Shown: positions 27,702-36,215 of the stretch, piece by piece
Position numbering within the stretch: the stretch's first letter is position 1
Layout of the letters: each line of letters begins with the position of its first letter
Source: JANQRV01 sp964533785
Lineage (GTDB): Bacteria > Bacteroidota > Bacteroidia > Chitinophagales > Saprospiraceae
Direction of reading: 5' to 3'
Assembly: GCA_964533785.1 (NCBI GenBank)
Contig: CAZHNG010000016.1
Location: forward strand, 1-36,668
Length of the DNA stretch: 36,668 nucleotides
Position numbers and translations under genes: made by a program
The notes under the pieces: generated by a model
Seen by the model: the letters and a program-made list of their open reading frames with translations, nothing else
Told to the model about the DNA's origin: nothing
Database searches by the model: none

Positions 27702-30578
27702 TCACGACTCATAAGCTTCCATTGGCGGGCAAGTACAGACCAGGTGACGATCCCCGTACACGTTATTAACCCGTCCGACACTAGCCCAGAATTTACTCCT
27801 TTCTCTCAGGTAAGCAACCGGGTAAGCCGCTTTTTCTCTGGAATAAGGGTAATTCCAATCATCGGAAGCTACGATCTGCAAAGTATGTGGTGAATTTTTC
27901 AAGACATTGTTTTCCGGATCAGCCTCACCTCTGGCGATCTCATCAATTTCTTCTTTGATACCGATCATGGCATCACAGAACCGGTCTAGTTCAGCAAGAT
28001 CTTCACTTTCAGTAGGTTCGATCATCATAGTATCCACCACCGGCCAGGATAATGTTGGGGCATGAAACCCGTAATCCATTAATCTTTTAGCGACATCTTC
28101 CGCATTGGCGATTGATTTGAAAGGTCTGATATCGATGATCAATTCATGAGCAGACCGTCCGTTCTTCCCTACGTACAGTACGGTATAGTGTTTTTCGAGC
28201 CGCGATTTGATATAATTCGCGTTCAGGATGGCATACTTAGTAGCTTCCGTAAGGCCATTTTTACCCAACATTTTTATGTAAGCATAAGAGATCAACAGAA
28301 TACTGGCGCTACCCCAGGGGGCTGCTGAAATTGCTGTGATTCCTTGCTCTCCCCCTGTTGCAATCAAAGGATGTTTGGGTAAAAAGGGAGCAAGGCTTTC
28401 GTTCACACAAACGGGGCCCATGCCTGGACCACCACCGCCGTGGGGAATGCTAAAGGTCTTGTGCAAATTGAGATGACATACATCTGCTTTTATGATACCA
28501 GGACTCGTAAGGCCAACCTGGGCATTCATATTAGCGCCATCCATGTAGACTTTACCTCCGTTCTGATGCACGATTTCACAAATTTCCTTGATCTGCACTT
28601 CAAAAACCCCATGGGTAGAAGGATAAGTAATCATTAGGGCAGCCAGGTTTTCACTGTGCTGTTCAGCTTTTGATTTCAAATCCTCAATATCAATATTACC
28701 TTCCTCATCGCACTTCACAACGACAACCTGCATACCGGCCATGACTGCACTGGCAGGGTTGGTCCCATGAGCGGAGGAAGGAATAAGGGCTACCTTACGG
28801 TGTTGGTCTCCATTAGCATCGTGATAAGCACGAATGAGCATCAGCCCCGTGTATTCTCCTTGTGCCCCAGAATTAGGCTGCAGCGTACAAGCTGTGAAAC
28901 CGGTTACTTCGCTTAAGTAGGCTTCCAGCTCTTCAAAAATTTGCTGGTATCCTTTAGTCTGCTCTACCGGAGCAAAGGGGTGAATATTAGCAAATGCTGC
29001 CCAGCTCACCGGAATGAGTTGAGTAGCGGCATTTAATTTCATGGTACAAGAACCCAAAGGAATCATAGAATGAACCAGCGAAAGATCCTTATTTTCAAGG
29101 CTTTTGATGTAACGCATCATTTTTGTTTCCGTATGATGGGAATTGAAAATTGGATGCGTCAAATATTCAGTTTTACGCGTAAGTGAAGCAGTAAACCGAT
29201 ACCCGAAGTTGACCTGAAAATCGGGTTCCTGTTGTTTCCCGGCAACCTCTGCAAAAATGCTAACGATATCAGTAATATCCGCCTTAGTTGTCGTTTCGTC
29301 CAGGCTGATTTGTACGGCATCGTCTGTATACCAAAAATTGATCTTATGCTTATTGGCTAGTTCTTTGATCTTAGCCTTGGTTATTGCATCCACTTTAATA
29401 GCGAGCGTATCAAAGAAGTAATTATTGGATTGCGTAAAACCAAGAGCCCGTAAATTTTTATCCAATACGCCGGTCAGAAAATGGATGCGCTCAGCAATCG
29501 CTTTAATTCCTTTCGGACCATGGTAAACGGCATACATCCCTGCCATTACTGCCAATAGTGCCTGAGCAGTACAAATATTGGAAGTGGCCTTCTCCCTTCG
29601 GATGTGTTGTTCCCTGGTCTGAAGAGCCATGCGCATAGCTTTATTGCCGTGCATATCTTGTGAAACACCGATAATACGCCCGGGAATCTGCCTTTTGAAC
29701 GCTTCCTTTGTAGCGAAGTAGGCCGCATGAGGCCCGCCGTAGCCCATTGGAATACCAAATCGCTGAGTATTGCCAACCACCGCATCAGCCCCCCATTCAC
29801 CCGGAGCTGCCAGAATGGCCAGGCTTAGAATGTCCGCCGCTACCGTTACGTATATTTCTTTCTCATTGGCTTCGGCAGTCAGAGCACGATAATCTTCGAC
29901 TATTCCCGTTTTTCCGGGATATTGCAGTAATATGCCGAATACCTGATCATCGAATGTAAATTCAGTGACGGGAGCAACGACGATCTCAATATCCAGTGGC
30001 TTTGCCCTTGTTTCCAGGATGGCGATCGTTTGCGGCAACACTTCATCAGAAACCAGGAACTTGTTGATGTCGTGGGCTTTGTTGTGTTTATTTTTAATCC
30101 CAAAGAACATACTCATTGCTTCAGCAGCCGCGGTTCCTTCATCCAGCAAAGAGGCATTGGCAATGGGCAGACCGGTTAAATCACTGACCATCGTCTGGAA
30201 ATTAAGTAAAGCTTCCAAACGTCCCTGGGCAATCTCAGATTGGTAAGGAGTATATTGAGTGTACCAGCCTGGATTCTGGAAAATATTCCGGGAAATCACA
30301 CTCGGCGTAAGGGTATTATAGTACCCCAACCCTATATAAGATCTGAAAATCTGGTTCTTTTCGGAGATCTTTCTCAATTCGCGCAAATATTCAAACTCAG
30401 AAAGCGCTTCGGGAATATCTAATCCCCCCTCCATTCGAATATTATCGGGAATGGTCTCATCCATTAATTCACCTATTGAATTAACACCAATTGTTTCGTA
30501 CATCTTCTTCAGGTCTTCCGCACTCGGCCCGATATGCCGGTTAATAAATTGGTCGTAAGTGGCTAAAGTCTTATTCAT
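27702..30578 (-). CDS. gcvP: Glycine dehydrogenase (P-protein of glycine cleavage)
   Basis: GcvP decarboxylates glycine using PLP and passes the aminomethyl group to the lipoyl H-protein. This is the fused two-domain form (958 residues), with an N-terminal half (FINRHIGPSAEDLKKMYE, YTPYQSEIAQGRLEALLNFQ) and a C-terminal half (MIPLGSCTMKLNAATQ, NSGAQGEYTGLMLIRAYHD). The PLP lysine is Lys707 in NLHKTFSIPHGGGGPGMGP. Conserved PSSAHGTNPASA is present. The C-terminal end (RVNNVYGDRHLVCTCPP) matches the family. The ATG at 30578 gives the normal N-terminus. gcvT and gcvH are not in this window. A TATCTTTG promoter box lies 28 bp upstream of the start. No glycine riboswitch is evident in the 225-bp upstream gap. 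Confidence 0.97.
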   Translation of the reverse strand: MNKTLATYDQFINRHIGPSAEDLKKMYETIGVNSIGELMDETIPDNIRMEGGLDIPEALSEFEYLRELRKISEKNQIFRSYIGLGYYNTLTPSVISRNIFQNPGWYTQYTPYQSEIAQGRLEALLNFQTMVSDLTGLPIANASLLDEGTAAAEAMSMFFGIKNKHNKAHDINKFLVSDEVLPQTIAILETRAKPLDIEIVVAPVTEFTFDDQVFGILLQYPGKTGIVEDYRALTAEANEKEIYVTVAADILSLAILAAPGEWGADAVVGNTQRFGIPMGYGGPHAAYFATKEAFKRQIPGRIIGVSQDMHGNKAMRMALQTREQHIRREKATSNICTAQALLAVMAGMYAVYHGPKGIKAIAERIHFLTGVLDKNLRALGFTQSNNYFFDTLAIKVDAITKAKIKELANKHKINFWYTDDAVQISLDETTTKADITDIVSIFAEVAGKQQEPDFQVNFGYRFTASLTRKTEYLTHPIFNSHHTETKMMRYIKSLENKDLSLVHSMIPLGSCTMKLNAATQLIPVSWAAFANIHPFAPVEQTKGYQQIFEELEAYLSEVTGFTACTLQPNSGAQGEYTGLMLIRAYHDANGDQHRKVALIPSSAHGTNPASAVMAGMQVVVVKCDEEGNIDIEDLKSKAEQHSENLAALMITYPSTHGVFEVQIKEICEIVHQNGGKVYMDGANMNAQVGLTSPGIIKADVCHLNLHKTFSIPHGGGGPGMGPVCVNESLAPFLPKHPLIATGGEQGITAISAAPWGSASILLISYAYIKMLGKNGLTEATKYAILNANYIKSRLEKHYTVLYVGKNGRSAHELIIDIRPFKSIANAEDVAKRLMDYGFHAPTLSWPVVDTMMIEPTESEDLAELDRFCDAMIGIKEEIDEIARGEADPENNVLKNSPHTLQIVASDDWNYPYSREKAAYPVAYLRERSKFWASVGRVNNVYGDRHLVCTCPPMEAYES

Positions 30579-30605
30579 CGATTCTAAATATATTTATTTG
30601 GTGTG

Positions 30606-30631
30606 CAAAGATAATTCAAAATATTTTTCAA
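30606..30631 (-). promoter_or_regulatory. Promoter of gcvP
   Basis: On the minus strand the -7 box TATCTTTG (30613-30606) lies 28 nt before the gcvP ATG and matches TAnnTTTG exactly. A TTG (30631-30629) sits 15 nt upstream, a little closer than the usual 17-23 nt, so the upstream element is less certain. Confidence 0.5.
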
Positions 30632-30815
30632 CTAACGTTTAAGCAGGGTTGTGAGTTGACTATTTTGAAGCGGTCTAAATAAGCTGAATGTAAAAAAATA
30701 GCCCAAGCAACAAAATATCGTTTGGACAGGTCTATTAAACTATATCATGACTATACGATTATTCATCGTAGGCAGTAAAGACAAGGAATAAAAAAGAATA
30801 CTGTTGGAATTATTA

Positions 30816-31049
30816 ATGGAAATTATCGGCTGGTCGGGAGCAATCGGTTTGCTTGCTGCCTATTATTTGCTATCAAATGGAAAACTCAGTGTACAAAAAA
30901 TTGCTTATCACTTTATTACATTTTTGTGTTCGGTCGCCTTGGGTGTAAATGCATACTACAATGCAGTTTACCCCTTCGTTTTGGTCAACGCCATTTGGAT
31001 AGTATTATCAATCAATACGATGGTAAGACTAAAAGCTAAGATAAGTTAG
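30816..31049 (+). CDS. Small membrane protein, CBU_0592-like
   Basis: This 77-residue protein is almost entirely hydrophobic, with three membrane segments (IGWSGAIGLLAAYYLL, AYHFITFLCSVALGVNAYY, YPFVLVNAIWIVLSI). The pattern of GxxGxxxxLxAYxLL at the start followed by a short loop and two helices fits the CBU_0592-type family of small integral membrane proteins common in Bacteroidota and Proteobacteria, whose function is not known. The ATG at 30816 is preferred over the in-frame TTG at 30804. It stands alone between divergent gcvP and convergent pgeF. An interrupted 6-bp palindrome (TACGAT-tattc-ATCGTA) at 30754-30770 lies upstream. Confidence 0.8.
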   Translation: MEIIGWSGAIGLLAAYYLLSNGKLSVQKIAYHFITFLCSVALGVNAYYNAVYPFVLVNAIWIVLSINTMVRLKAKIS

Positions 31050-31060
31050 TGGGCAGGCAA

Positions 31061-31807
31061 TTAAGTTCTTTGCCCAATCAGGGCTAGCATTCTACCGGTC
31101 TTACCTTTTTCTGCCCGGTGAGAGAAGTACTCTTCGTTATGCTGAACGGTGCAAAACGGAGAGACCTCAATTTGATCAGCGGGTACCCCCATATTTATCA
31201 ACTGAGACCGATTAGCGGCTTTCAGGTCAATATGATGTTTACCTTTTTCTGTATCCCAGATTTTAAAAGCTGCATCGAATTGAGCGGCTACTTCTTCACC
31301 TACTTCGTAGGCTGCCACGCTAATACAGGTACCAACATAAGCATAGCAACCCTCAGGTGTTGCGCCATAAAACTTTTCTAAAGCTTCGATCGTATTTTGT
31401 ACAATATTGGCTACAGTACCGCGCCAACCGGCGTGAATAGCAGCTACTGCTCCGCTCTCCGGATGATACACCAGCACCGGAGTACAATCTGCAATTCCAA
31501 CTGCCAAATAAAGATCAGGGATATTGGTTATCAAGGCATCATACCCTTTTTCCCGCACCGGAGCTTCAACCACTAAAACTTTGTTTCGGTGTACTTGCGT
31601 AGATTCGGCTAGTTTCTCTATCGGTATGTCCAGCCGCTGGCAAAAACGAGTCCGGTTTTCTCGTATATTTTGCGGATCATCTTTGGTATGCAGGCTAAGG
31701 TTTAAAGATTCATAAGGAAAAGTGCTTATACCGCCGTGCCGCCGGCTCTGAGCAGCTACCAATCCTGGGAACTGCTCAAAAATGGACGGCGTATCGAATA
31801 ATTCCAT
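31061..31807 (-). CDS. pgeF: Peptidoglycan editing factor PgeF (YfiH/laccase-domain)
   Basis: PgeF is a cytosolic enzyme of the YfiH / Cu-oxidase_4 family reported to remove wrongly placed serine from peptidoglycan precursors; homologues also show purine nucleoside phosphorylase activity. The metal site is visible: His in STQVHRNKVLVV, Cys in GIADCTPVLVYH and His in AAIHAGWRGTVANIV. SPFCTVQHNEEYFSHRAEKGKTGRM at the C-terminus is also a family signature (CT and FFSHR-like segments). Length (248) is normal. It is the last gene in a minus-strand series, 17 bp after the TIM-barrel protein, and is convergent with the small membrane protein by 11 bp. Confidence 0.93.
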   Translation of the reverse strand: MELFDTPSIFEQFPGLVAAQSRRHGGISTFPYESLNLSLHTKDDPQNIRENRTRFCQRLDIPIEKLAESTQVHRNKVLVVEAPVREKGYDALITNIPDLYLAVGIADCTPVLVYHPESGAVAAIHAGWRGTVANIVQNTIEALEKFYGATPEGCYAYVGTCISVAAYEVGEEVAAQFDAAFKIWDTEKGKHHIDLKAANRSQLINMGVPADQIEVSPFCTVQHNEEYFSHRAEKGKTGRMLALIGQRT

Positions 31808-31824
31808 AATGATATCAAGAGGTT

Positions 31825-32751
31825 TTAGTCATCCAGATCAACGGATCGATAAGCATCTAGTAGTGCGGCTTCTCCTTCTTTTCCTTTTTGGGCATTGCCA
31901 TGCTCCATCCCCAGAATACCTTCAAAGCCTTTTTCGTGAATGTGTTTGAAAATATTTTTGTAATTGATCTCACCGGTAGTAGGTTCTTTACGACCGGGGT
32001 TATCACCAATTTGAAAGTAGCCGATTTCTTCGTATGCTGCATCGATATTCGGAATGATATTCCCTTCTTGAATTTGCTGATGATAAATATCGAATAGTAT
32101 TTTACAGGAAGGACTACCTACTGCCTTACAGATTTGGTAAGCTTGAGCAATCTTCTGCAGAAACTGTCCTGGATGATTGCGAAAGTTCAATGGTTCCAAC
32201 ACCATTACCAAACCATGAGGTTCCAAAATAGCGGAAGCTTGCTTTAAAGATTCAATGACACTGGCCGTTTGGTAGCCCATGTCCAACCGCATATCTACAT
32301 GTCCGGGGACTACCGTCATCCATTTAGCATTTACTCTTTTGGCCACGTCAACACATTCCTTGATGTTTTGGAGGAATTCTTCACGTTTCTCTTTATCACC
32401 ATTCGTCAGGTTAGGTTCTTGCCAGTAGATCTTATGAGCGACGAATACCCCCATCTCCAAGTCGAGTTTGGCCATCGTTTCCCCCATCTTTTTTTGTAGA
32501 TCTACTTCTCTGGATTTCATGCCGTTGTCTTCGAAAGCGCGAAAACCCTGATCTGCCATGAACTGAAGTTGGTCAATCGGGTCCTCACCGGCGTGATTCT
32601 TGAACATGCCCAGGTGAGGAGCAAATTTCATTTTAAAAGGTTCTGCTTCGGAAGGCAATCGAACTGCTGTTGCATTCAATGTTCCTGTTGCAGCAGTTAA
32701 ACCGGCCGCAGCGGTTAGCGTCGTATGCTTTATAAACTTTCTTCTTTCCAT
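31825..32751 (-). CDS. Tat-exported hydroxypyruvate isomerase-like TIM-barrel protein
   Basis: This 308-residue protein starts MERRKFIKHTTLTAAAG, a twin-arginine signal, so it is exported folded, perhaps with its metal already bound. The rest is a xylose-isomerase-like / AP-endonuclease-2 TIM barrel (PF01261). FMADQGFRAFEDNGM, the metal-ligand strand VMVLEPLNFRNHPGQF, KILFDIYHQQIQEG, YFQIGDNPGRKEPTTGEINYKN and GILGMEHGNAQ match hydroxypyruvate isomerase-type proteins, with metal-binding Glu, Asp, His and Glu visible in those strands. It follows apbE by 6 bp. With the neighbouring DUF1080 and Gfo/Idh/MocA proteins it may process keto sugars in the periplasm. A true hydroxypyruvate isomerase role is less likely because of the export signal. 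Confidence 0.88.
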   Translation of the reverse strand: MERRKFIKHTTLTAAAGLTAATGTLNATAVRLPSEAEPFKMKFAPHLGMFKNHAGEDPIDQLQFMADQGFRAFEDNGMKSREVDLQKKMGETMAKLDLEMGVFVAHKIYWQEPNLTNGDKEKREEFLQNIKECVDVAKRVNAKWMTVVPGHVDMRLDMGYQTASVIESLKQASAILEPHGLVMVLEPLNFRNHPGQFLQKIAQAYQICKAVGSPSCKILFDIYHQQIQEGNIIPNIDAAYEEIGYFQIGDNPGRKEPTTGEINYKNIFKHIHEKGFEGILGMEHGNAQKGKEGEAALLDAYRSVDLDD

Positions 32752-32757
32752 AGTTGG

Positions 32758-33696
32758 TTATTCATTTTTTGATTCGTAAAAATAGACTTTAAAATTCTCC
32801 TTTTTGGCAACTTTCGCACCCTGTTTTTTTCCTAAAACTGAAATAGCGGATGCATAAGCATCTGCCTTGATCCCAGTATCGGCAATTACCGTTACAGTGG
32901 TTTTATGGGTAACACCAAGACCAGTTCTCGGGTCTATGATATGAGAATATCGTTTTCCTTCCCATTCCAGATAACGGTAACGATCTCCGGAAGTGGCAAC
33001 TGCGACATTGCTTGTCGTCAAGAACCCTCCATTTGGTAGCGCTATCTTCCATCCCTTTTCATCGGGAGGAGCATTTCCGAGGACAATATCGCCTCCGGCG
33101 TCGATCAAAAACTGGCCAATCCCTTTCTCCCTAAAAAAAGCCGCGATTTGATCTGCCGTAAAGCCTTTAGCTATGCCGCCAAAGTCTAGCAACATACCAT
33201 GCTTCTTTAATGAAATCGACTGACTTTTAGGATAAAACTTAACCCATTTGAAACCCACCAATGATTTGGCTTCTTCTAACTGGGTTTTTTCTGGAAACTC
33301 CTTGCGATTCATTGCCCTGCGCCACAACTTCGCCAATGGACTTATAGTAATATCAAAGGCCCTGTTCGTCTTTTTCCAAATTCCCCTGCTTGCTACCAAT
33401 ACCTCCCAGAGCGGATCACTAACCCTCACCTTTTTCCCTGCGATAGCTTCACGGGTCAATTTGTTTATTTCGCTATTGACTTCGTAATTACTAAAAATGA
33501 GATTTAAAGAATCCACCAACGCAAAAGCCTGACTTGAAATTGCGGCTGCGTCTCGTTCTGGATTTGTGTAGAAAACCAATTTGAAATTGGTTCCCATTTT
33601 AGGTGCCGTGACTACATGACTAACAAGAGGCTGGGCCTTCACCAAACCTAAGGTTAGAAAGGTATTCAGAATAACTATGAATCCGAATTGCTTCAT
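32758..33696 (-). CDS. apbE: FAD:protein FMN transferase (ApbE)
   Basis: ApbE covalently attaches FMN to a threonine of target proteins such as NqrB, NqrC or RnfG in the periplasm, using FAD and Mg. The ATG at 33696 places a signal peptide at the N-terminus (FGFIVILNTFLTLGLVKAQ); the in-frame TTG extension to 33732 is rejected. Conserved segments include MGTNFKLVFY, LDFGGIAKGFTADQIAAFF, FLIDAGGDIVLGN, YSHIIDPRTGLGV and the Mg-site TVIADTGIKADAYASAI. Length (312) is normal. No NQR, RNF or other flavinylated target gene is in the window. It lies between DUF1080 (55 bp) and the TIM-barrel gene (6 bp). An 8-bp inverted repeat (AACCAGTT / AACTGGTT, 33709-33738) lies just upstream of its start. Confidence 0.93.
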   Translation of the reverse strand: MKQFGFIVILNTFLTLGLVKAQPLVSHVVTAPKMGTNFKLVFYTNPERDAAAISSQAFALVDSLNLIFSNYEVNSEINKLTREAIAGKKVRVSDPLWEVLVASRGIWKKTNRAFDITISPLAKLWRRAMNRKEFPEKTQLEEAKSLVGFKWVKFYPKSQSISLKKHGMLLDFGGIAKGFTADQIAAFFREKGIGQFLIDAGGDIVLGNAPPDEKGWKIALPNGGFLTTSNVAVATSGDRYRYLEWEGKRYSHIIDPRTGLGVTHKTTVTVIADTGIKADAYASAISVLGKKQGAKVAKKENFKVYFYESKNE

Positions 33697-33708
33697 TTTG
33701 TAAGAATA

Positions 33709-33738
33709 AACCAGTTCGGCAATAAAACCCAACTGGTT
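33709..33738. repeat. Inverted repeat upstream of apbE
   Basis: Arms AACCAGTT (33709-33716) and AACTGGTT (33731-33738) with a 14-nt loop lie in the 54-bp gap between the DUF1080 stop and the apbE ATG. In the minus-strand transcript this could form a hairpin that weakly terminates after DUF1080 or controls apbE translation; no strong T tract follows. It could also be a protein-binding site. Confidence 0.4.
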
Positions 33739-33750
33739 CGTAATGTCTTG

Positions 33751-34488
33751 TTATAGTTCCCTAACCCAAATATTCCGGTAACTCACTGGATTCCCGTGAT
33801 CTTGTAACATCAGAGGAGCTTTGCCATGAGCGGTATATTTGGGTAAACCGATATATGGAGTATTGCCTTTCAACTCATAATGGTTTTGAATCAAAACCCC
33901 GTTATGTATAACGGTAATAGTGGCCGGCCTGATAACCTGACCATTACTGAAGTGCGGAGCCATGTAGATAATATCATAAATCTGCCATTCCCCAGGCGGG
34001 CGGCTAGCGTTCACCAGCGGCATGGATTGTTTGTACAAAGATCCTGCCTGGCCGTTCGAATAAGTTCTGTTATTGTAACTATCCAATACCTGAACTTCAT
34101 ACTGGGACTGGAGAAAAACCCCACTATTACCTCTGCCTTGTCCTTCCCCTACTACTTCAGCCGGCGTGCGGAATTCAATATGCAATTGGATATCTCCAAA
34201 CTCCCGTTTGGTTCTGATCGCTCCCGTTCCTTTGACTACCGTCATGGCGTCATCCTCTAATTTCCAACCAACCGGACCGCTATCATTTGCAGATTCCCAT
34301 TCATCCGCGTTAGTACCGTCAAAAAGTACGATAGCATCGGAAGGTGCGGTATTCATTGATATTCCAGGTGTTACGACTTCAGGTACCGGTTCCCAGACTT
34401 CTGTCAATTCCGGCGGCCACTTTTGGTCGTTTTGCGCACAAAGAAAGAATGGCAGGCCTATCAAAATTGTGATTATAGTTTTTTTCAT
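33751..34488 (-). CDS. DUF1080 (3-keto-disaccharide hydrolase type) secreted protein
   Basis: This 245-residue protein has a Sec signal peptide (MKKTIITILIGLPFFLCAQ); the ATG at 34488 is chosen because the longer frame to 34587 places the signal internally. The mature part is a concanavalin-like jelly roll of the DUF1080 (PF06439) family: AIVLFDGTNADEWES, WKLEDDAMTVVKGTGAIRTK, DIQLHIEFRTP, GQGRGNSGVFLQSQYEVQVLDS, ITVIHNGVLIQNHYEL and PLMLQDHGNPVSYRNIWV. Some DUF1080 members cleave 3-keto-glycosides, and the family often neighbours Gfo/Idh/MocA oxidoreductases and TIM-barrel isomerases, as here. The substrate is unknown. It is upstream of apbE on the same strand. Confidence 0.92.
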   Translation of the reverse strand: MKKTIITILIGLPFFLCAQNDQKWPPELTEVWEPVPEVVTPGISMNTAPSDAIVLFDGTNADEWESANDSGPVGWKLEDDAMTVVKGTGAIRTKREFGDIQLHIEFRTPAEVVGEGQGRGNSGVFLQSQYEVQVLDSYNNRTYSNGQAGSLYKQSMPLVNASRPPGEWQIYDIIYMAPHFSNGQVIRPATITVIHNGVLIQNHYELKGNTPYIGLPKYTAHGKAPLMLQDHGNPVSYRNIWVREL

Positions 34489-34856
34489 ACTCGATGTTAT
34501 TGTTGATTGAAGAAAAAACCCCGATTCATCCTTGTTGAATCCAAGCTGTAAAAACGAAAATTCCGGTTTCATTTGCTGGTCATTCAATACTCATGGCAAG
34601 GTATTACAGACCGTCAATCCAGTAACTCTTCATTAGTTTTTAAACCACTGGAAATCAGCAGGGGATAAACGCTAAACTGATGGTACGCCTCTCCATCCTT
34701 TTGACTCCTGAAGGATAGTTCATCCAACTAGTGGCATGACCGTATGGGGCGGACGGTTTTCCCTGAGGGCCAAAAGGACGTGCGAGGGCGGTTTTATAAA
34801 AATTTATGCTTTAAGATAGTGCTTGAGAGCAAAACCTTAACTATCAGACTTTTCTA
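34489..34856. other. 368-bp noncoding region with a GC-rich structured core
   Basis: No gene is credible here. Positions about 34690-34795 are clearly more GC-rich than the surroundings and hold short inverted repeats: ATCCTT/AAGGAT at 34695-34716 and ACCGT/ACGGT at 34739-34757, plus a repeated GGGC..GGTTTT pattern. I could not identify it as a known RNA or element. A possible weak terminator for the upstream Gfo/Idh/MocA gene is listed separately. Confidence 0.55.
34815..34845 (-). terminator. Possible weak terminator after Gfo/Idh/MocA gene
   Basis: Arms GATAGT (34815-34820) and ACTATC (34840-34845) enclose an inner GCT/AGC pair, 12 nt after the stop of the oxidoreductase. On the minus strand an AT-rich stretch with a TTTTT run follows some 15 nt later. 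The stem is short and interrupted, so this is a weak call. Confidence 0.3.
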
Positions 34857-36215
34857 TTAAACTACTTTTGTAACTCCCGGAACTGGTACAGGGTAATAGC
34901 CATTTTCATCGGGCATTACCGGCGGTTCCGCATCCCAGGCGAATTTTTTCGGCATTAAGTCAATCTCTGAATTCATGGCTTCATCCCAGGTAACAATTTG
35001 GCCAGAGTAAGTGGCCATTCTTCCCAAGATGGCAGTCAGGGTACTTTTGGCCCCATTTTCGGCATCCGCAAATTTGTATTCACCCTTGGCGATGGCTTCA
35101 AAGAGGACATCGTGTTCTACCTGGTATGGGTTCGGATCATTATCATCATCATAATCCAGGATCTTATATCCGCTAGGTGTGAGAATCACGCCTGGCTTCG
35201 GCGCAGAACCGTTGGTACCTTGAAAGGCTTCTGTTACGCTACTTGCCGTTCCTTTCCAGTGGCGGCACTGGCTAAACATTTTAGCACCATCTTCAAATTC
35301 AAACTCTACAAAATGGTGATCGAAAATTTCTCCGTGGTCTTTACCAGTTCTCATTCTTCTTCCGCCCATTCCGTAAGCTTTTACCGGATAGGCTTGTTTT
35401 ACCCAATTCCCGACATCGATGTTGTGAATATGCTGTTCATTGATGTGATCACCGCACAACCAGTTGAAGTAATACCAATTGCGCATTTGGTATTCCATTT
35501 CGGTTTGGCCTTCTTTGCGTGGACGTACCCACACCCCACCACTATTCCAGTAGACATGAGCGGTTACAATATCACCAATTACTCCTCCGTGCAGCATATC
35601 CACCCATTTTTGATAAACTTTTTGGTAGTGACGCTGCAATCCGACCACTACGTTTAGTTTCTTTTCTTTCGCTACTTTAGCCGCCGCTAAAACTTTGCGA
35701 ACCCCGGGCGCATCACATGCCAATGGCTTTTCCATAAAGACATGTTTTCCGGCATTTACGGCAGCTTCAAAATGGATTGGACGGAAACCGGGAGGCGTGG
35801 CGATCAAAACTACGTCAGAAAGCTCGATCACTTTTTTATACCCGTCAAAACCGACGAATTTAGTATCTTCTGTAACCTGTACTCTTCCTTTGACATCGAT
35901 CGGTTCACCACTGGACCAATCGGTAAATTCATTTTCTGTTAATTGCTTATAACATTGATCCAATCGATCACGGAAAGCATCGGCCATAGCTACCAGTTGG
36001 ACATTTTGTTTGGTAGATAAGGCCTGGGCTGCAGCTCCCGTACCACGGCCGCCACAACCTATTAAACCCACTTTAATGGTGTCATCACCGTCTATATATG
36101 CCTTTGCAGACATCAAAGTGTTGGGCAACACCATTCCGCCAACTGCGAGCGAAGAAGCTTTGACAAAGCTGCGCCGGTTAATTTTGTCCTGTTGGATTGA
36201 ATTCTCGTTTTTCAT
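34857..36215 (-). CDS. Tat-exported Gfo/Idh/MocA oxidoreductase
   Basis: This 452-residue protein has a twin-arginine signal at residues 14-19 (RRSFVK) with a following hydrophobic stretch (ASSLAVGGMVLP), so it is exported folded with bound nucleotide. The Rossmann motif is IKVGLIGCGGRGTGAAAQAL. The lysine-containing EKPLACDAPGVRKVL is the family catalytic-pocket motif, and GLQRHYQKVYQKWVDML and GDHINEQHIHNIDVGNWV belong to the C-terminal substrate domain typical of large Bacteroidota/Planctomycetes members. Such exported proteins oxidise sugars or glycosides, some at C3, with tightly held NAD. It lies upstream of DUF1080, apbE and a Tat-signal TIM barrel on the same strand, separated from DUF1080 by 368 bp, which fits a shared sugar pathway. 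Confidence 0.93.
   Translation of the reverse strand: MKNENSIQQDKINRRSFVKASSLAVGGMVLPNTLMSAKAYIDGDDTIKVGLIGCGGRGTGAAAQALSTKQNVQLVAMADAFRDRLDQCYKQLTENEFTDWSSGEPIDVKGRVQVTEDTKFVGFDGYKKVIELSDVVLIATPPGFRPIHFEAAVNAGKHVFMEKPLACDAPGVRKVLAAAKVAKEKKLNVVVGLQRHYQKVYQKWVDMLHGGVIGDIVTAHVYWNSGGVWVRPRKEGQTEMEYQMRNWYYFNWLCGDHINEQHIHNIDVGNWVKQAYPVKAYGMGGRRMRTGKDHGEIFDHHFVEFEFEDGAKMFSQCRHWKGTASSVTEAFQGTNGSAPKPGVILTPSGYKILDYDDDNDPNPYQVEHDVLFEAIAKGEYKFADAENGAKSTLTAILGRMATYSGQIVTWDEAMNSEIDLMPKKFAWDAEPPVMPDENGYYPVPVPGVTKVV

Noticed and set aside
30754..30770. Interrupted palindrome TACGAT-tattc-ATCGTA
   Set aside because: Short arms in AT-rich DNA without a promoter beside it; kept only as a note in the small membrane protein entry.
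30579..30803. Glycine riboswitch upstream of gcvP
   Set aside because: No aptamer-like conserved pattern was recognised in the short leader, and the promoter box is only 28 bp from the start, leaving no room for one.
34737..34790. Resemblance to domain V of a group II intron
   Set aside because: Only scattered similarity (ACCGTATG..ACGGTTTT); the 34-nt hairpin with the catalytic triad does not form and no reverse-transcriptase gene is near.
34998..35657. 219-codon open frame on the plus strand
   Set aside because: It is antisense to the Gfo/Idh/MocA gene, whose translation is clearly the real one.
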